From Phycisphaerales bacterium (GTDB taxonomy: Bacteria > Planctomycetota > Phycisphaerae > Tepidisphaerales > Tepidisphaeraceae): a stretch of 17,553 nt of DNA. Numbering within the stretch: the stretch's first letter is position 1; the number at the start of each line of letters is the position of its first letter. Below the pieces are notes generated by a model that saw only the letters and a list, made by a program, of their open reading frames with translations, searched no databases and was not told the DNA's origin. The position numbers and the translations under genes are program-made. Positions 1-5,209 of this stretch are shown piece by piece. The DNA is taken from the NCBI GenBank assembly GCA_003153655.1, contig PMAK01000037.1:439-17991 (forward strand), written 5' to 3'.

Positions 1-897
1 AGAGCCGCTGGTTGTGGCGATCAGCAGGCAAGCCGGGAAGAAAATGATGCCCACAAGGTCCAGGGCGCTGTGAATAACCGTGACCTCGGGCAGCGGCCAG
101 CCTTTGATTGCCCCGGCCAACCGGATCACCATTCCAGGCCAGAAGCAGAGGATTGCGGCGACACCCATCCGGCAGAAAGGCAGCCAGATGTCGTCAGTAA
201 TATTAAAGTGCCGCAGAAAACGCGGAAGCTCGTCTCGCTCCTCAATGGCGACTTCCTCAATGACATTGGCGTAATGCGCAACGATACCCGTTCCGACGAT
301 GAAAATGACGAAGATGGCCAGCACAAAAGAAAACATCGTCATGATGAGAAACGCATGGGCCAACACGACAAAAAACATGGACGCGAGATTGATGGGCATC
401 AGCAAGCGCAGGAATGGAGAAAAAATGGAAGGTTTTTGGTTCAGGTCGGGTGATGCATAATTGATCGCGGATTTGGCGAATGGGATATGCGCCGGATGCA
501 GAGCAAGTTCCGGATTGTCGGCCACCTCGATCGGGCGAACGAGCTCCCCGGTCTCGGGATCGTATTTGGGAGCATGGGGCACGACGTCATATTCGAGGGC
601 TGAATCGTCGGTGCCGGCGGCGGCAATCTGCTCGGGCGTATTGCGAAGATCGATCTCAACGCCCTGATCATCCACGTGCGTTCTGGAATAAACACGTCTA
701 AGTTTCTCGAACCGGTCGGGATCGACAACATGCGAGGGAGCCTCGACCCGGATGGTCCCGTCTTCGGAGAGTTGCTCCAATTCCTCATGGGTCGGGACAT
801 CGACCAGCAGCAGGCAGCCGGGGCACTGAATCTGAAGGCCGGCCATGTCCTCCGGAAGATCGAAGACGTGCTTGCAGCGACAGGAGAACTGGATCAT
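1..897 (-). CDS. Zinc-ribbon multi-pass membrane protein, C-terminus cut by window edge
   Basis: The frame runs open for 299 codons from an ATG at 895-897 to base 1 with no stop, so the C-terminus lies outside the window. Residues 4-28 form a small zinc ribbon: C6 and C8 (CxC), then C25 and C28 (CPGC). A soluble, acidic linker of about 130 residues follows. From residue 165 the protein becomes strongly hydrophobic: a long stretch at 165-210 (probably two membrane helices), then segments near 241-263 and 275-297. The loop 210-240 contains an acidic run and 'ELPRF', a pattern I associate with planctomycete DUF4013-like membrane proteins. That family link is from memory and weak. No enzymatic motif is visible, so the function is unknown. 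It is transcribed away from the coiled-coil gene at 1018, with a TATAAT box about 20 nt upstream of the start. Confidence 0.8.
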   Translation of the reverse strand, partial: MIQFSCRCKHVFDLPEDMAGLQIQCPGCLLLVDVPTHEELEQLSEDGTIRVEAPSHVVDPDRFEKLRRVYSRTHVDDQGVEIDLRNTPEQIAAAGTDDSALEYDVVPHAPKYDPETGELVRPIEVADNPELALHPAHIPFAKSAINYASPDLNQKPSIFSPFLRLLMPINLASMFFVVLAHAFLIMTMFSFVLAIFVIFIVGTGIVAHYANVIEEVAIEERDELPRFLRHFNITDDIWLPFCRMGVAAILCFWPGMVIRLAGAIKGWPLPEVTVIHSALDLVGIIFFPACLLIATTSGS

Positions 898-915
898 GAA
901 TACCGCCGGCCAGTC

Positions 916-921
916 ATTATA
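916..921 (-). promoter_or_regulatory. Promoter -10 box for the zinc-ribbon membrane gene
   Basis: Read on the minus strand this is a perfect TATAAT, 18 nt before the ATG at 897, with TG two bases further upstream. No good -35 hexamer sits 16-18 nt upstream, where I read GCGATG. If used, the leader would be only about 12 nt. Assigned by consensus match and position only. Confidence 0.4.
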
Positions 922-932
922 TACAGCCCTCA

Positions 933-960
933 TCGACGCATCGCGGTGGTCTGCTAAAAT
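933..960 (+). promoter_or_regulatory. Extended -10 promoter for the coiled-coil protein gene
   Basis: Bases 952-960 read TGCTAAAAT, which matches the extended -10 form TGnTAtAAT closely. A weak -35 candidate, TCGACG, lies at 933-938 with a 16-nt spacer. Transcription would start near 967, giving a leader of about 50 nt before the ATG at 1018. It lies back to back with the minus-strand TATAAT at 916-921, so the two genes probably share this short divergent control region. Confidence 0.4.
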
Positions 961-1017
961 GGCTCCATGTATAAGACGAGACCGCTGGACGGTTCTTTCG
1001 TAGATAAGGAAAGTGTC

Positions 1018-1440
1018 ATGCGATGGATGATTCTGTGCTTAGCGGTGCTGGTGGCGGCCACGGGGGCTCGGGGCGATAACGTCAAGCCGGACGATCTGGA
1101 GCGGATGTTCCACGATACGCTGATACAGCTTAAGGATGCGCAGAACCGCAAGGCGGAGCTGGCGACGGAAAATGAGAAGCTGACCGCGCGCGTTGCCGAC
1201 CTGGAAAAGCAGCTTTCTTCACAAAGTATTCAGTTGGATGAGACCCGGCGGCAGGCGTCGGCCCTGGCGGATAGGACACTTTTCCTGCGGAGCCATTATG
1301 CGGCCTGGGAGCAGTTCATCGCCGCTTATCCGGGGATCAAAGCTCAGTGGGAGGTTTTCATGCGAACAGTGGCCTGGTCAAGTGCGCCGCAACCCGGGAT
1401 TTTTATGGATCCCGAGTGGCCGATCTCAATGGAAAAGTGA
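1018..1440 (+). CDS. Secreted coiled-coil protein of unknown function
   Basis: A 140-residue protein. I chose the ATG at 1018 rather than the in-frame ATG at 967 because it is preceded by AAGGAAAG about 4 nt upstream and starts a clear signal peptide: MRW, a hydrophobic core at residues 4-16, then a likely cleavage after 'GARG' (about residue 19). Residues 25-88 are heptad-rich, charged and nearly free of proline, consistent with one long coiled coil. A compact tail follows with 'FLRSHYAAWEQFIAAYPGI' (89-107) and 'MDPEWPI' near the C-terminus. The protein probably sits in the periplasm or at the cell surface. It converges on tsf with only 20 nt between the stops. I do not recognise a named family. 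The gene looks intact. Confidence 0.75.
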   Translation: MRWMILCLAVLVAATGARGDNVKPDDLERMFHDTLIQLKDAQNRKAELATENEKLTARVADLEKQLSSQSIQLDETRRQASALADRTLFLRSHYAAWEQFIAAYPGIKAQWEVFMRTVAWSSAPQPGIFMDPEWPISMEK

Positions 1441-1460
1441 TGGCGAAAAGATCTACCTGA

Positions 1461-2276
1461 CTATTGCCCGACTTCCAGGCGGACATACTTCTCCAGCGTA
1501 GCCCCTTTGCTCTTCAGGAAATTGGCCACCGAACCTTTGAATACTTCCGGATTGATGTATTCCTGATCAAGCAGCACTTTCTCCGCATAAAAACTATTGA
1601 GCTTTCCGATCGCGATTTTCTCCGCAATCTCCTGCGGCTTTCCAGTCGCCTTCGCCTGCTCAACAGCAATATCTTTTTCGCGGGCCACGATCTCGGGCGA
1701 AACATCCTGCCGCGTCATCGCCAGCGGACGGGCCGCGACAATGTGCATGCCGACATTGCGGAAAAGATCCTCATCCGCCTTCCCCGCAAGCGACATCAGA
1801 ACCGCGCTTTTCCCCTTCCCGGCAACCGTATAAAGATAACTGCCGATGGAACCGCTTTCGGTCGCGAGCGAAACCGAGCGGCCGATCTGAACGTTCTCGC
1901 CGGTTTGTTGCGAAACCGAGACGAGTTCGGATTTGATGGATGCATCCTCGGCAAGATTAGCCTTCGGATTACTCAAAAGCTTGGCGGCAGCCGACGCCGC
2001 GATCTTAGCCACAGGCTCGCTCTTGGCCGTGAAATCGGTGTTGCAGTTGATCTCGATGATCACCCCATGCTTGTGATCCGGAGAGATGGCAATCGCAACG
2101 CGGCCCTCTGTCGCTGCCCGCTCGGTGATCGAGGTCTTAACCCCCTTCTTGCGGAAATAATCAATCGCCTTCTCGATATCCCCGCCGGTTTCGGCGAGCG
2201 CCTTTTTGCACTCCATCATTCCAAGACTGGTTTTGCTGCGGAGTTCGTTGACGAGTTTCGCGGTGATTTCTGCCAT
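1461..2276 (-). CDS. tsf: Translation elongation factor Ts
   Basis: This is EF-Ts, the guanine-nucleotide exchange factor that reloads EF-Tu with GTP in the cytoplasm. The N-terminal UBA-like domain is clear (residues 3-45: 'VNELRSKTSLGMMECKKAL', then 'GGDIEKAIDYFRKKG'). It is followed by the family motif 'EINCNTDFTA' near 75-84, where the TDF residues contact EF-Tu. At 271 residues it is close to the usual length (E. coli 283). I use the ATG at 2276, not the upstream in-frame codon at 2294: MAEITAKL is the normal N-terminus, and GGGAG lies about 7 nt before it. It follows rpsB, the standard bacterial order, separated by a spacer with a long perfect hairpin that could tune tsf relative to rpsB. 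Confidence 0.97.
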   Translation of the reverse strand: MAEITAKLVNELRSKTSLGMMECKKALAETGGDIEKAIDYFRKKGVKTSITERAATEGRVAIAISPDHKHGVIIEINCNTDFTAKSEPVAKIAASAAAKLLSNPKANLAEDASIKSELVSVSQQTGENVQIGRSVSLATESGSIGSYLYTVAGKGKSAVLMSLAGKADEDLFRNVGMHIVAARPLAMTRQDVSPEIVAREKDIAVEQAKATGKPQEIAEKIAIGKLNSFYAEKVLLDQEYINPEVFKGSVANFLKSKGATLEKYVRLEVGQ

Positions 2277-2308
2277 GGTTTCTCCCAAAATCAATTTATC
2301 GAAAGTAT

Positions 2309-2369
2309 AAAATCAGATGCACACAGACGAAAATGCCAATGCATTCATTATCTGTGTGCATCTGATTTT
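2309..2369. repeat. Perfect 19-bp inverted repeat in the rpsB-tsf spacer
   Basis: The left arm AAAATCAGATGCACACAGA (2309-2327) is the exact reverse complement of the right arm at 2351-2369, with a 23-nt loop between them. The loop contains the palindrome AATGCATT at 2338-2345. Transcribed with rpsB-tsf this would form a very stable stem-loop starting about 20 nt after the likely native rpsB stop and ending about 30 nt before the tsf start. The stem is AT-rich (7 of 19 G/C) with A's at its 5' foot and U's at its 3' foot. It could be an attenuator or terminator, an RNase III site, or one copy of a dispersed intergenic repeat. The sequence alone does not decide. Confidence 0.7.
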
Positions 2370-3197
2370 CATCTGTGGCAATATTTTTTTTATGCCGATT
2401 GAGCCGCGGGAACGGTTTCGGTTGGCGGCGGGTTGTCCGTCGTCGGAGCTTCTTCGCCCGGTCGAGCTTCTTCGCCTGGTCGGGCTTCTTCGCCCGGTCT
2501 TGCCGTCGATCACCGAATCGGCAAGTTCCTTCAGAATCATCTCGATGGCCCGCATCGCATCATCGTTGCCGGGGATCGGCAGATCAATCAAATCGGGATC
2601 GCTGTCGGTATCGATCAGCGCAATGGTTTTCACGCCGAGCTTTCGGGCTTCCTTGACGGCGATGTGCTCGCGGCGCGTATCGATGATGAACATCACGCCG
2701 GGGAGCCGCTCCATTTTTCGGATGCCTTCGAGATTCGTCTTGATCTTCACGCGCTCGCGGGCGAGCGTGGATTTCATCTTCTTGGAATAGGAGTCGATCG
2801 CGGCCTTGCCGGTGGCGCCGGGCTCCCAAAGTTTTTCAAGTTCTTCAAGTCGATTGAGACGTGCGCGAATCGTGCGGAAATTGGTCAGCGTGCCGCCCAG
2901 CCAGCGCTCCGAGACATAGTGCATGCCGCATCGTTCGGCTTCCTGCTGGATCGCGTGCCTGGCCTGCCGCTTGGTTCCGACGAATAGAATGTCGCGGCCG
3001 CTGGCGATGGTTTGCTGAACCAATTTCTTGGCGCGGACGAGGCCCTTCAGGGTCTCTCTCACATCGATGATGTGAATCATGTTGCGCTTGCCGTGAATGT
3101 ACGGCTCCATCTTCGGATTCCAGCGCGAGACGCGATGTCCGAAATGGACGCCCGCGTCCACCAATGCTTTGACCAGATCAGCCTGCGACTGTGCCAT
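2313..3197 (-). CDS. rpsB: 30S ribosomal protein S2 with an apparently frameshifted C-terminal tail
   Basis: Ribosomal protein S2, a structural part of the small subunit. The core is complete and typical: '[19 protein letters not shown]' at residues 12-30, 'FVGTKRQAR' at 72-80, '[10 protein letters not shown]' at 97-106, '[16 protein letters not shown]' at 173-188 and '[19 protein letters not shown]' at 196-214. The ATG at 3197 starts MAQSQADLV and has GGAG about 9 nt upstream; the earlier in-frame codon at 3227 is unlikely. After K233 the frame turns into a basic Arg/Ser-rich run and continues into the intergenic hairpin, stopping at 2313. Dropping one base near 2498 gives an acidic '[11 protein letters not shown]' tail that ends in TAA at 2390-2392, for a 268-residue protein. 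The native end is therefore probably 2390. The break lies beside three 18-bp tandem repeats. Confidence 0.93.
   Translation of the reverse strand: MAQSQADLVKALVDAGVHFGHRVSRWNPKMEPYIHGKRNMIHIIDVRETLKGLVRAKKLVQQTIASGRDILFVGTKRQARHAIQQEAERCGMHYVSERWLGGTLTNFRTIRARLNRLEELEKLWEPGATGKAAIDSYSKKMKSTLARERVKIKTNLEGIRKMERLPGVMFIIDTRREHIAVKEARKLGVKTIALIDTDSDPDLIDLPIPGNDDAMRAIEMILKELADSVIDGKTGRRSPTRRRSSTGRRSSDDGQPAANRNRSRGSIGIKKILPQMKIRCTQIMNALAFSSVCI
2446..2499. repeat. Three tandem 18-bp repeats in the rpsB 3' end
   Basis: The units are 2446-2463, 2464-2481 and 2482-2499. They share GCTTCTTCGCC with one or two substitutions each; the first is GAGCTTCTTCGCCCGGTC. Because 18 is a multiple of three, copy-number change would keep the frame. 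In the shifted frame the units encode repeated R-P-G-E-E-A; in the uninterrupted frame they encode an Arg/Ser-rich run. The repeat is a likely place for replication slippage or assembly error. Confidence 0.8.
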
Positions 3198-3217
3198 AAA
3201 CCAGACTCCAAAATCAT

Positions 3218-3242
3218 CGGCCGTCATCAGTCAGATGGGCCG
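3218..3242 (-). promoter_or_regulatory. Leader hairpin just upstream of rpsB
   Basis: Arms CGGCC (3218-3222) and GGCCG (3238-3242) pair, and inside them CATC (3225-3228) pairs with GATG (3234-3237) around a 5-nt loop, with a 2-nt bulge. The structure ends about 20 nt before the rpsB start codon at 3197, close enough to affect ribosome access. It has no U-tract, so it is not an intrinsic terminator. Confidence 0.35.
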
Positions 3243-3388
3243 GCAGCCGTTGCCGCGGATGGACAGCCAAGAGGTCCACCGCCGCCCTGAGGCTTGGGTT
3301 AACGAAGAAGTTTGTAAAACAGGGCCCGCGACGCGGAAGACCACAACGGCAACCCGCAGCAGGAGGCCCTTGGCGAGCCAAGTCGCGT

Positions 3389-3417
3389 AGGGTAGTTTAG
3401 GCTGGGTATTTATGCAA
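3389..3417 (-). promoter_or_regulatory. Promoter-like pair for rpsB-tsf
   Basis: On the minus strand a -35-like TTGCAT (3412-3417) is followed after exactly 17 nt by a -10-like TACCCT (3389-3394). Transcription would begin near 3382 and give a leader of about 185 nt before the rpsB ATG. The -35 matches the sigma-70 consensus at four positions and the -10 at three, including the key TA and final T. Confidence 0.4.
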
Positions 3418-3425
3418 GAGTGGGC

Positions 3426-3464
3426 TTTTGGCGGGATTTTTTTTAGCTTTTAATTCCGCCAAAA
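3426..3464. repeat. 13-bp inverted repeat upstream of the rpsB promoter
   Basis: TTTTGGCGGGATT (3426-3438) pairs with AATTCCGCCAAAA (3452-3464) around a 13-nt T-rich loop. In plus-strand RNA all 13 positions pair, with one G-U wobble; in minus-strand RNA that position is an A-C mismatch. Neither strand has a U-run after the second arm, so it is not a classic terminator, although it lies where transcription from the upstream small gene might end. Confidence 0.5.
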
Positions 3465-3545
3465 AATAGGAGAACCGCGAAGACCACATTCGCCAGGAGG
3501 AGGCGAAAATGCTGCCGTCGGAACGCCGGGAAACCAATTGATGGG

Positions 3546-3661
3546 TCAGGTTGAAAGCATTTCTCTTTTGGGTGCGATCGTTCCACATTCAGGCAGCGGT
3601 TCGGGGTCACGCGGAGGTCGTGGCCGCACACGCGGCATAGCCCATGACTTCTTTGCCACAT
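3546..3661 (-). pseudogene. Small zinc-ribbon protein gene broken by a one-base deletion
   Basis: From the ATG at 3661 (AAGGAAG about 8 nt upstream) the frame reads MWQRSHGLCRVCGHDLRV, then TPNRC, and then goes off course. One extra C in the codon after that Cys (at 3592/3593) restores 'PECGTIAPKREMLST' and a stop at 3546-3548. The result would be a 38-residue protein with two CxxC knuckles (LCRVCG and RCPECG). This paired knuckle is, to my knowledge, a widespread planctomycete motif. As written, the frame continues to 3443 with no family resemblance and lacks the second knuckle, so metal binding would be lost. Either the gene has decayed or the sequence has a homopolymer error (CC for CCC). 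A longer frame with a TTG start at 3733 is also open. Confidence 0.6.
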
Positions 3662-3751
3662 GGCCTGCTTCCTTTCACGGAGCTTTGAAAGATGTTTCTT
3701 GCCCCAATCCACGTTAGGATTCCGGGCGGCCAAACCTTTGGAGAATCGCTA

Positions 3752-4060
3752 ATGGACCACAATGATGATGAATTGGCGGATGTCGTCGTAATCATCGTTG
3801 ATGAGCCGGGAATGTCCACCGCACAGGCGGCCGATAAGCTGAAGGCGGCTGGGCTGGCCATTTCAAATGTCGATGAAGCAAACGGGGCCGTCGAGGGAAC
3901 CATCGAAACAGCCAAAGTGAAATCGCTGGAAAAACTGGAGTTTGTGAAATACGTCCGCACCGTGTTCAACTACATCGCCGACTATCCCGCCGGCGATCCG
4001 CGGAATCTGGACCCTGATGGCGATGAGCTTGGCCCCGAAGCGGACGACGCCGGCGCTTGA
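3752..4060 (+). CDS. Small acidic protein with a possible ferredoxin-like (inhibitor I9/ACT-like) fold
   Basis: A 102-residue cytoplasmic-looking protein with no signal peptide or membrane segment. I prefer the ATG at 3752, which has GGAG 8 nt upstream, over the in-frame ATG at 3692. The order of segments suggests a beta-alpha-beta-beta-alpha-beta fold: strand 'VVVIIVDE' (11-18), helix 'TAQAADKLKAAGLAI' (23-37), strand 'SNVDEANGAVEGTI' (38-51), helix 'AKVKSLEKLEFV' (54-65), then 'YVRTVFNYI' (67-75). The two-layer pattern of 'G.I', then a Lys-rich helix, then a 'V..V' strand resembles small peptidase-inhibitor-I9-like domains. Similar short planctomycete proteins are, as I recall, often annotated 'ketohydroxyglutarate aldolase', but I see no aldolase active site. 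The tail (80-102) is acidic and probably disordered. Function unknown. Confidence 0.65.
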   Translation: MDHNDDELADVVVIIVDEPGMSTAQAADKLKAAGLAISNVDEANGAVEGTIETAKVKSLEKLEFVKYVRTVFNYIADYPAGDPRNLDPDGDELGPEADDAGA

Positions 4061-4090
4061 TCAGCCTTTGCTGAAAAAACGCCGGCGTCG
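4045..4090. repeat. Perfect 11-bp GC-rich inverted repeat over the stop codon of the small acidic gene
   Basis: CGACGCCGGCG (4045-4055) and CGCCGGCGTCG (4080-4090) are exact reverse complements around a 24-nt loop. The loop holds a shorter pair, TCAG (4061-4064) with CTGA (4071-4074), and an A6 run. The left arm lies inside the last codons of the plus-strand gene, whose stop is at 4058-4060. It separates two convergent genes and could block read-through from both sides, but no U-run follows the second arm on either strand, so a standard intrinsic terminator is not shown. Confidence 0.55.
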
Positions 4091-4119
4091 CCGTATGAGC
4101 CAAGAAGATCCGGGCCTAA

Positions 4120-4491
4120 TCAGCCCCAATGGCCTCGGACAAAGAAACGCCCCCGTGGCCCGGCGCGCCAATAGCCGCCATACCAGCGATGATAGCCGTA
4201 AGGCGCATGTCCCCAATACCCGCCATGCCAGAAGTAGCGTCCGCCGCCCCAGCCGTAATATCCGCCGATCCAGAGATATCCAGGTGCGGGCATCGGCGGC
4301 TGCACTTCAACGATTGGCGGCGGCGGCGCGGGGGCATCCGCCGGCGCATCCGGAGGTGCGTCCGGAGGCGGTGTCGGGGCGACTGCCACCGTTGGGGCGG
4401 CTGTCTCGCGGACCACGCATCCGCCAATCCCGCCCATCGCCAGGGCAGCCAGAACAGACGGCATTAAAAGATTCCTCAGTTTCCGATTCAT
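4120..4491 (-). CDS. Putative lipoprotein with proline-rich linker and WxxGxW repeats
   Basis: A 123-residue exported protein. The N-terminus (MNRKLRNL, hydrophobic core 9-21, then G-I-G-G-C with C25) fits a signal peptide with a lipobox-like cleavage site, so it is probably anchored to an envelope membrane through C25. Residues 35-70 are almost only Pro, Ala and Asp, encoded by a short GC-rich repetitive stretch, and form a flexible linker. Residues 71-123 are rich in Trp, Tyr and Gly, with units such as 'WHGGYW' (88-93), 'WYGGYW' (103-108) and 'VRGHW' at the end, matching the WxxGxW/YXWGXW repeat type (Pfam-style 'WXXGXW repeat'). The function of these repeats is unknown; they may bind the cell envelope. 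The ATG at 4491 has GGAGA about 6 nt upstream. It lies downstream of nuoI on the same strand but 180 nt away. Confidence 0.7.
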   Translation of the reverse strand: MNRKLRNLLMPSVLAALAMGGIGGCVVRETAAPTVAVAPTPPPDAPPDAPADAPAPPPPIVEVQPPMPAPGYLWIGGYYGWGGGRYFWHGGYWGHAPYGYHRWYGGYWRAGPRGRFFVRGHWG

Positions 4492-4671
4492 GAAGGTCTC
4501 CTCGTTTCTATATGTGCCTGAAAGCAGGCAATTCTTAGCTCCAGTATCGGCTCTTATAAGCCGGCCAGAAGCTAAAACGCCTAGAGGCAGCCAGTTATTG
4601 TGCGTGAGACAGGGCGAGATTTATCCGGACATGCGCAATCTATGTATCTTATCTACTGAAATTACAAAGGC
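4492..4671 (-). other. Spacer between nuoI and the lipoprotein gene
   Basis: About 180 nt without a gene. It contains a perfect 6-bp hairpin, TGCCTG (4515-4520) with CAGGCA (4525-4530), in the probable leader of the lipoprotein gene, and a 5-bp pair, CGGCT (4548-4552) with AGCCG (4559-4563), around TATAAG-like sequence. No U-tailed terminator follows nuoI, so read-through into the lipoprotein gene cannot be excluded. I could not assign a promoter with confidence. Confidence 0.4.
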
Positions 4672-5208
4672 TTACATCGGCTCTTTTTTGACCGTCTCAT
4701 CGAAGATGTTCAATAACTTGGCCTTATCGAAGATCATCTCCTGCCGAGTCAATCCGACGATGTCATAAACATGGCTCAGCTCGATGGCATCCACCGGGCA
4801 TGCCTCTTCGCACATCCCGCAATAGATACAACGAAGCTCATCAATGTCGAACTTGGCCGGGTATTTCTCGCGATCCGCCCAGGGACTTTCCGCGGCCACA
4901 ATGTGGATGCAATTGGCCGGGCAAGCCGTCGAACACATAAAACACGCGACGCATTTCACGCGCCCTTCATCATCCTTGTTGAGCCGATGAACGCCTCGAT
5001 AGGTCTTAAGGAGCATGCCCCCCTTCTCGACCGGCATATCCTCGCGCCGTTCTTCCGGATATTGGATAACGCGATCCTTGCCGCGGACCACCACGTTGAA
5101 CATATGGCGCATCGTGGTGCCAAGGCCAATCAAGACCTGCGGCAGATAAAACGTATCCGCATACGATAGCCGGGGTTCTTCCAAAGTGATGACGTCTGAA
5201 TCTTTCAT
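4672..5208 (-). CDS. nuoI: NADH-quinone oxidoreductase subunit I (two [4Fe-4S] clusters)
   Basis: NuoI carries electrons through the peripheral arm of complex I via clusters N6a and N6b toward N2. Both ferredoxin motifs are intact: C86-x2-C89-x2-C92-x3-C96 and C127-x2-C130-x2-C133-x3-C137, each ending in CP. Residues 20-70 contain the usual N-terminal helix region, which lies along the membrane arm, and 'RVIQYPEERR' (46-55) is typical of the family. At 178 residues the length is normal. The start ATG is separated from the nuoH stop by a single base, so the two are almost certainly translationally coupled. It is the last complex I gene in this run; what follows is not nuoJ. Confidence 0.96.
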   Translation of the reverse strand: MKDSDVITLEEPRLSYADTFYLPQVLIGLGTTMRHMFNVVVRGKDRVIQYPEERREDMPVEKGGMLLKTYRGVHRLNKDDEGRVKCVACFMCSTACPANCIHIVAAESPWADREKYPAKFDIDELRCIYCGMCEEACPVDAIELSHVYDIVGLTRQEMIFDKAKLLNIFDETVKKEPM

Positions 5209-5209
5209 A

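Larger units (their letters stand above)
3198..3545 (-). other. Gene-free rpsB leader and upstream region
   Basis: This stretch of about 350 bases between the broken zinc-ribbon gene and rpsB shows no convincing coding frame; the small open frames here have no family signal. It holds, in the direction of rpsB transcription, a stem-loop at 3426-3464, a promoter-like pair at 3389-3417, and a leader of about 185 nt containing a hairpin at 3218-3242, close to the rpsB ribosome-binding site. In other bacteria rpsB leaders can carry structures used by S2 for autoregulation. Whether this one does is inference. Confidence 0.5.

Noticed and set aside
1464..2402. Long plus-strand open frame opposite tsf
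   Set aside because: It is the antisense shadow of tsf, which has clear family motifs; the plus-strand translation is Arg-rich and has no recognisable domain.
2446..2499. Possible CRISPR-like repeats
   Set aside because: The 18-bp units are directly adjacent with no spacers and lie within a coding region; they encode a repetitive protein tail.
3397..3588. 63-codon minus-strand open frame between the zinc-ribbon fragment and rpsB
   Set aside because: It has no family signal and covers the inverted repeat and part of the rpsB promoter-like region; it shares bases with the broken mini-gene in another frame.
4045..4090. Bidirectional intrinsic terminator
   Set aside because: The stem is strong but no U-run follows the second arm on either strand; I keep it as an inverted repeat only.
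1018..4491. Mobile element or integrated phage explaining the small genes between housekeeping genes
   Set aside because: No transposase, integrase, terminal repeats, target duplications or tRNA-based attachment site could be found.
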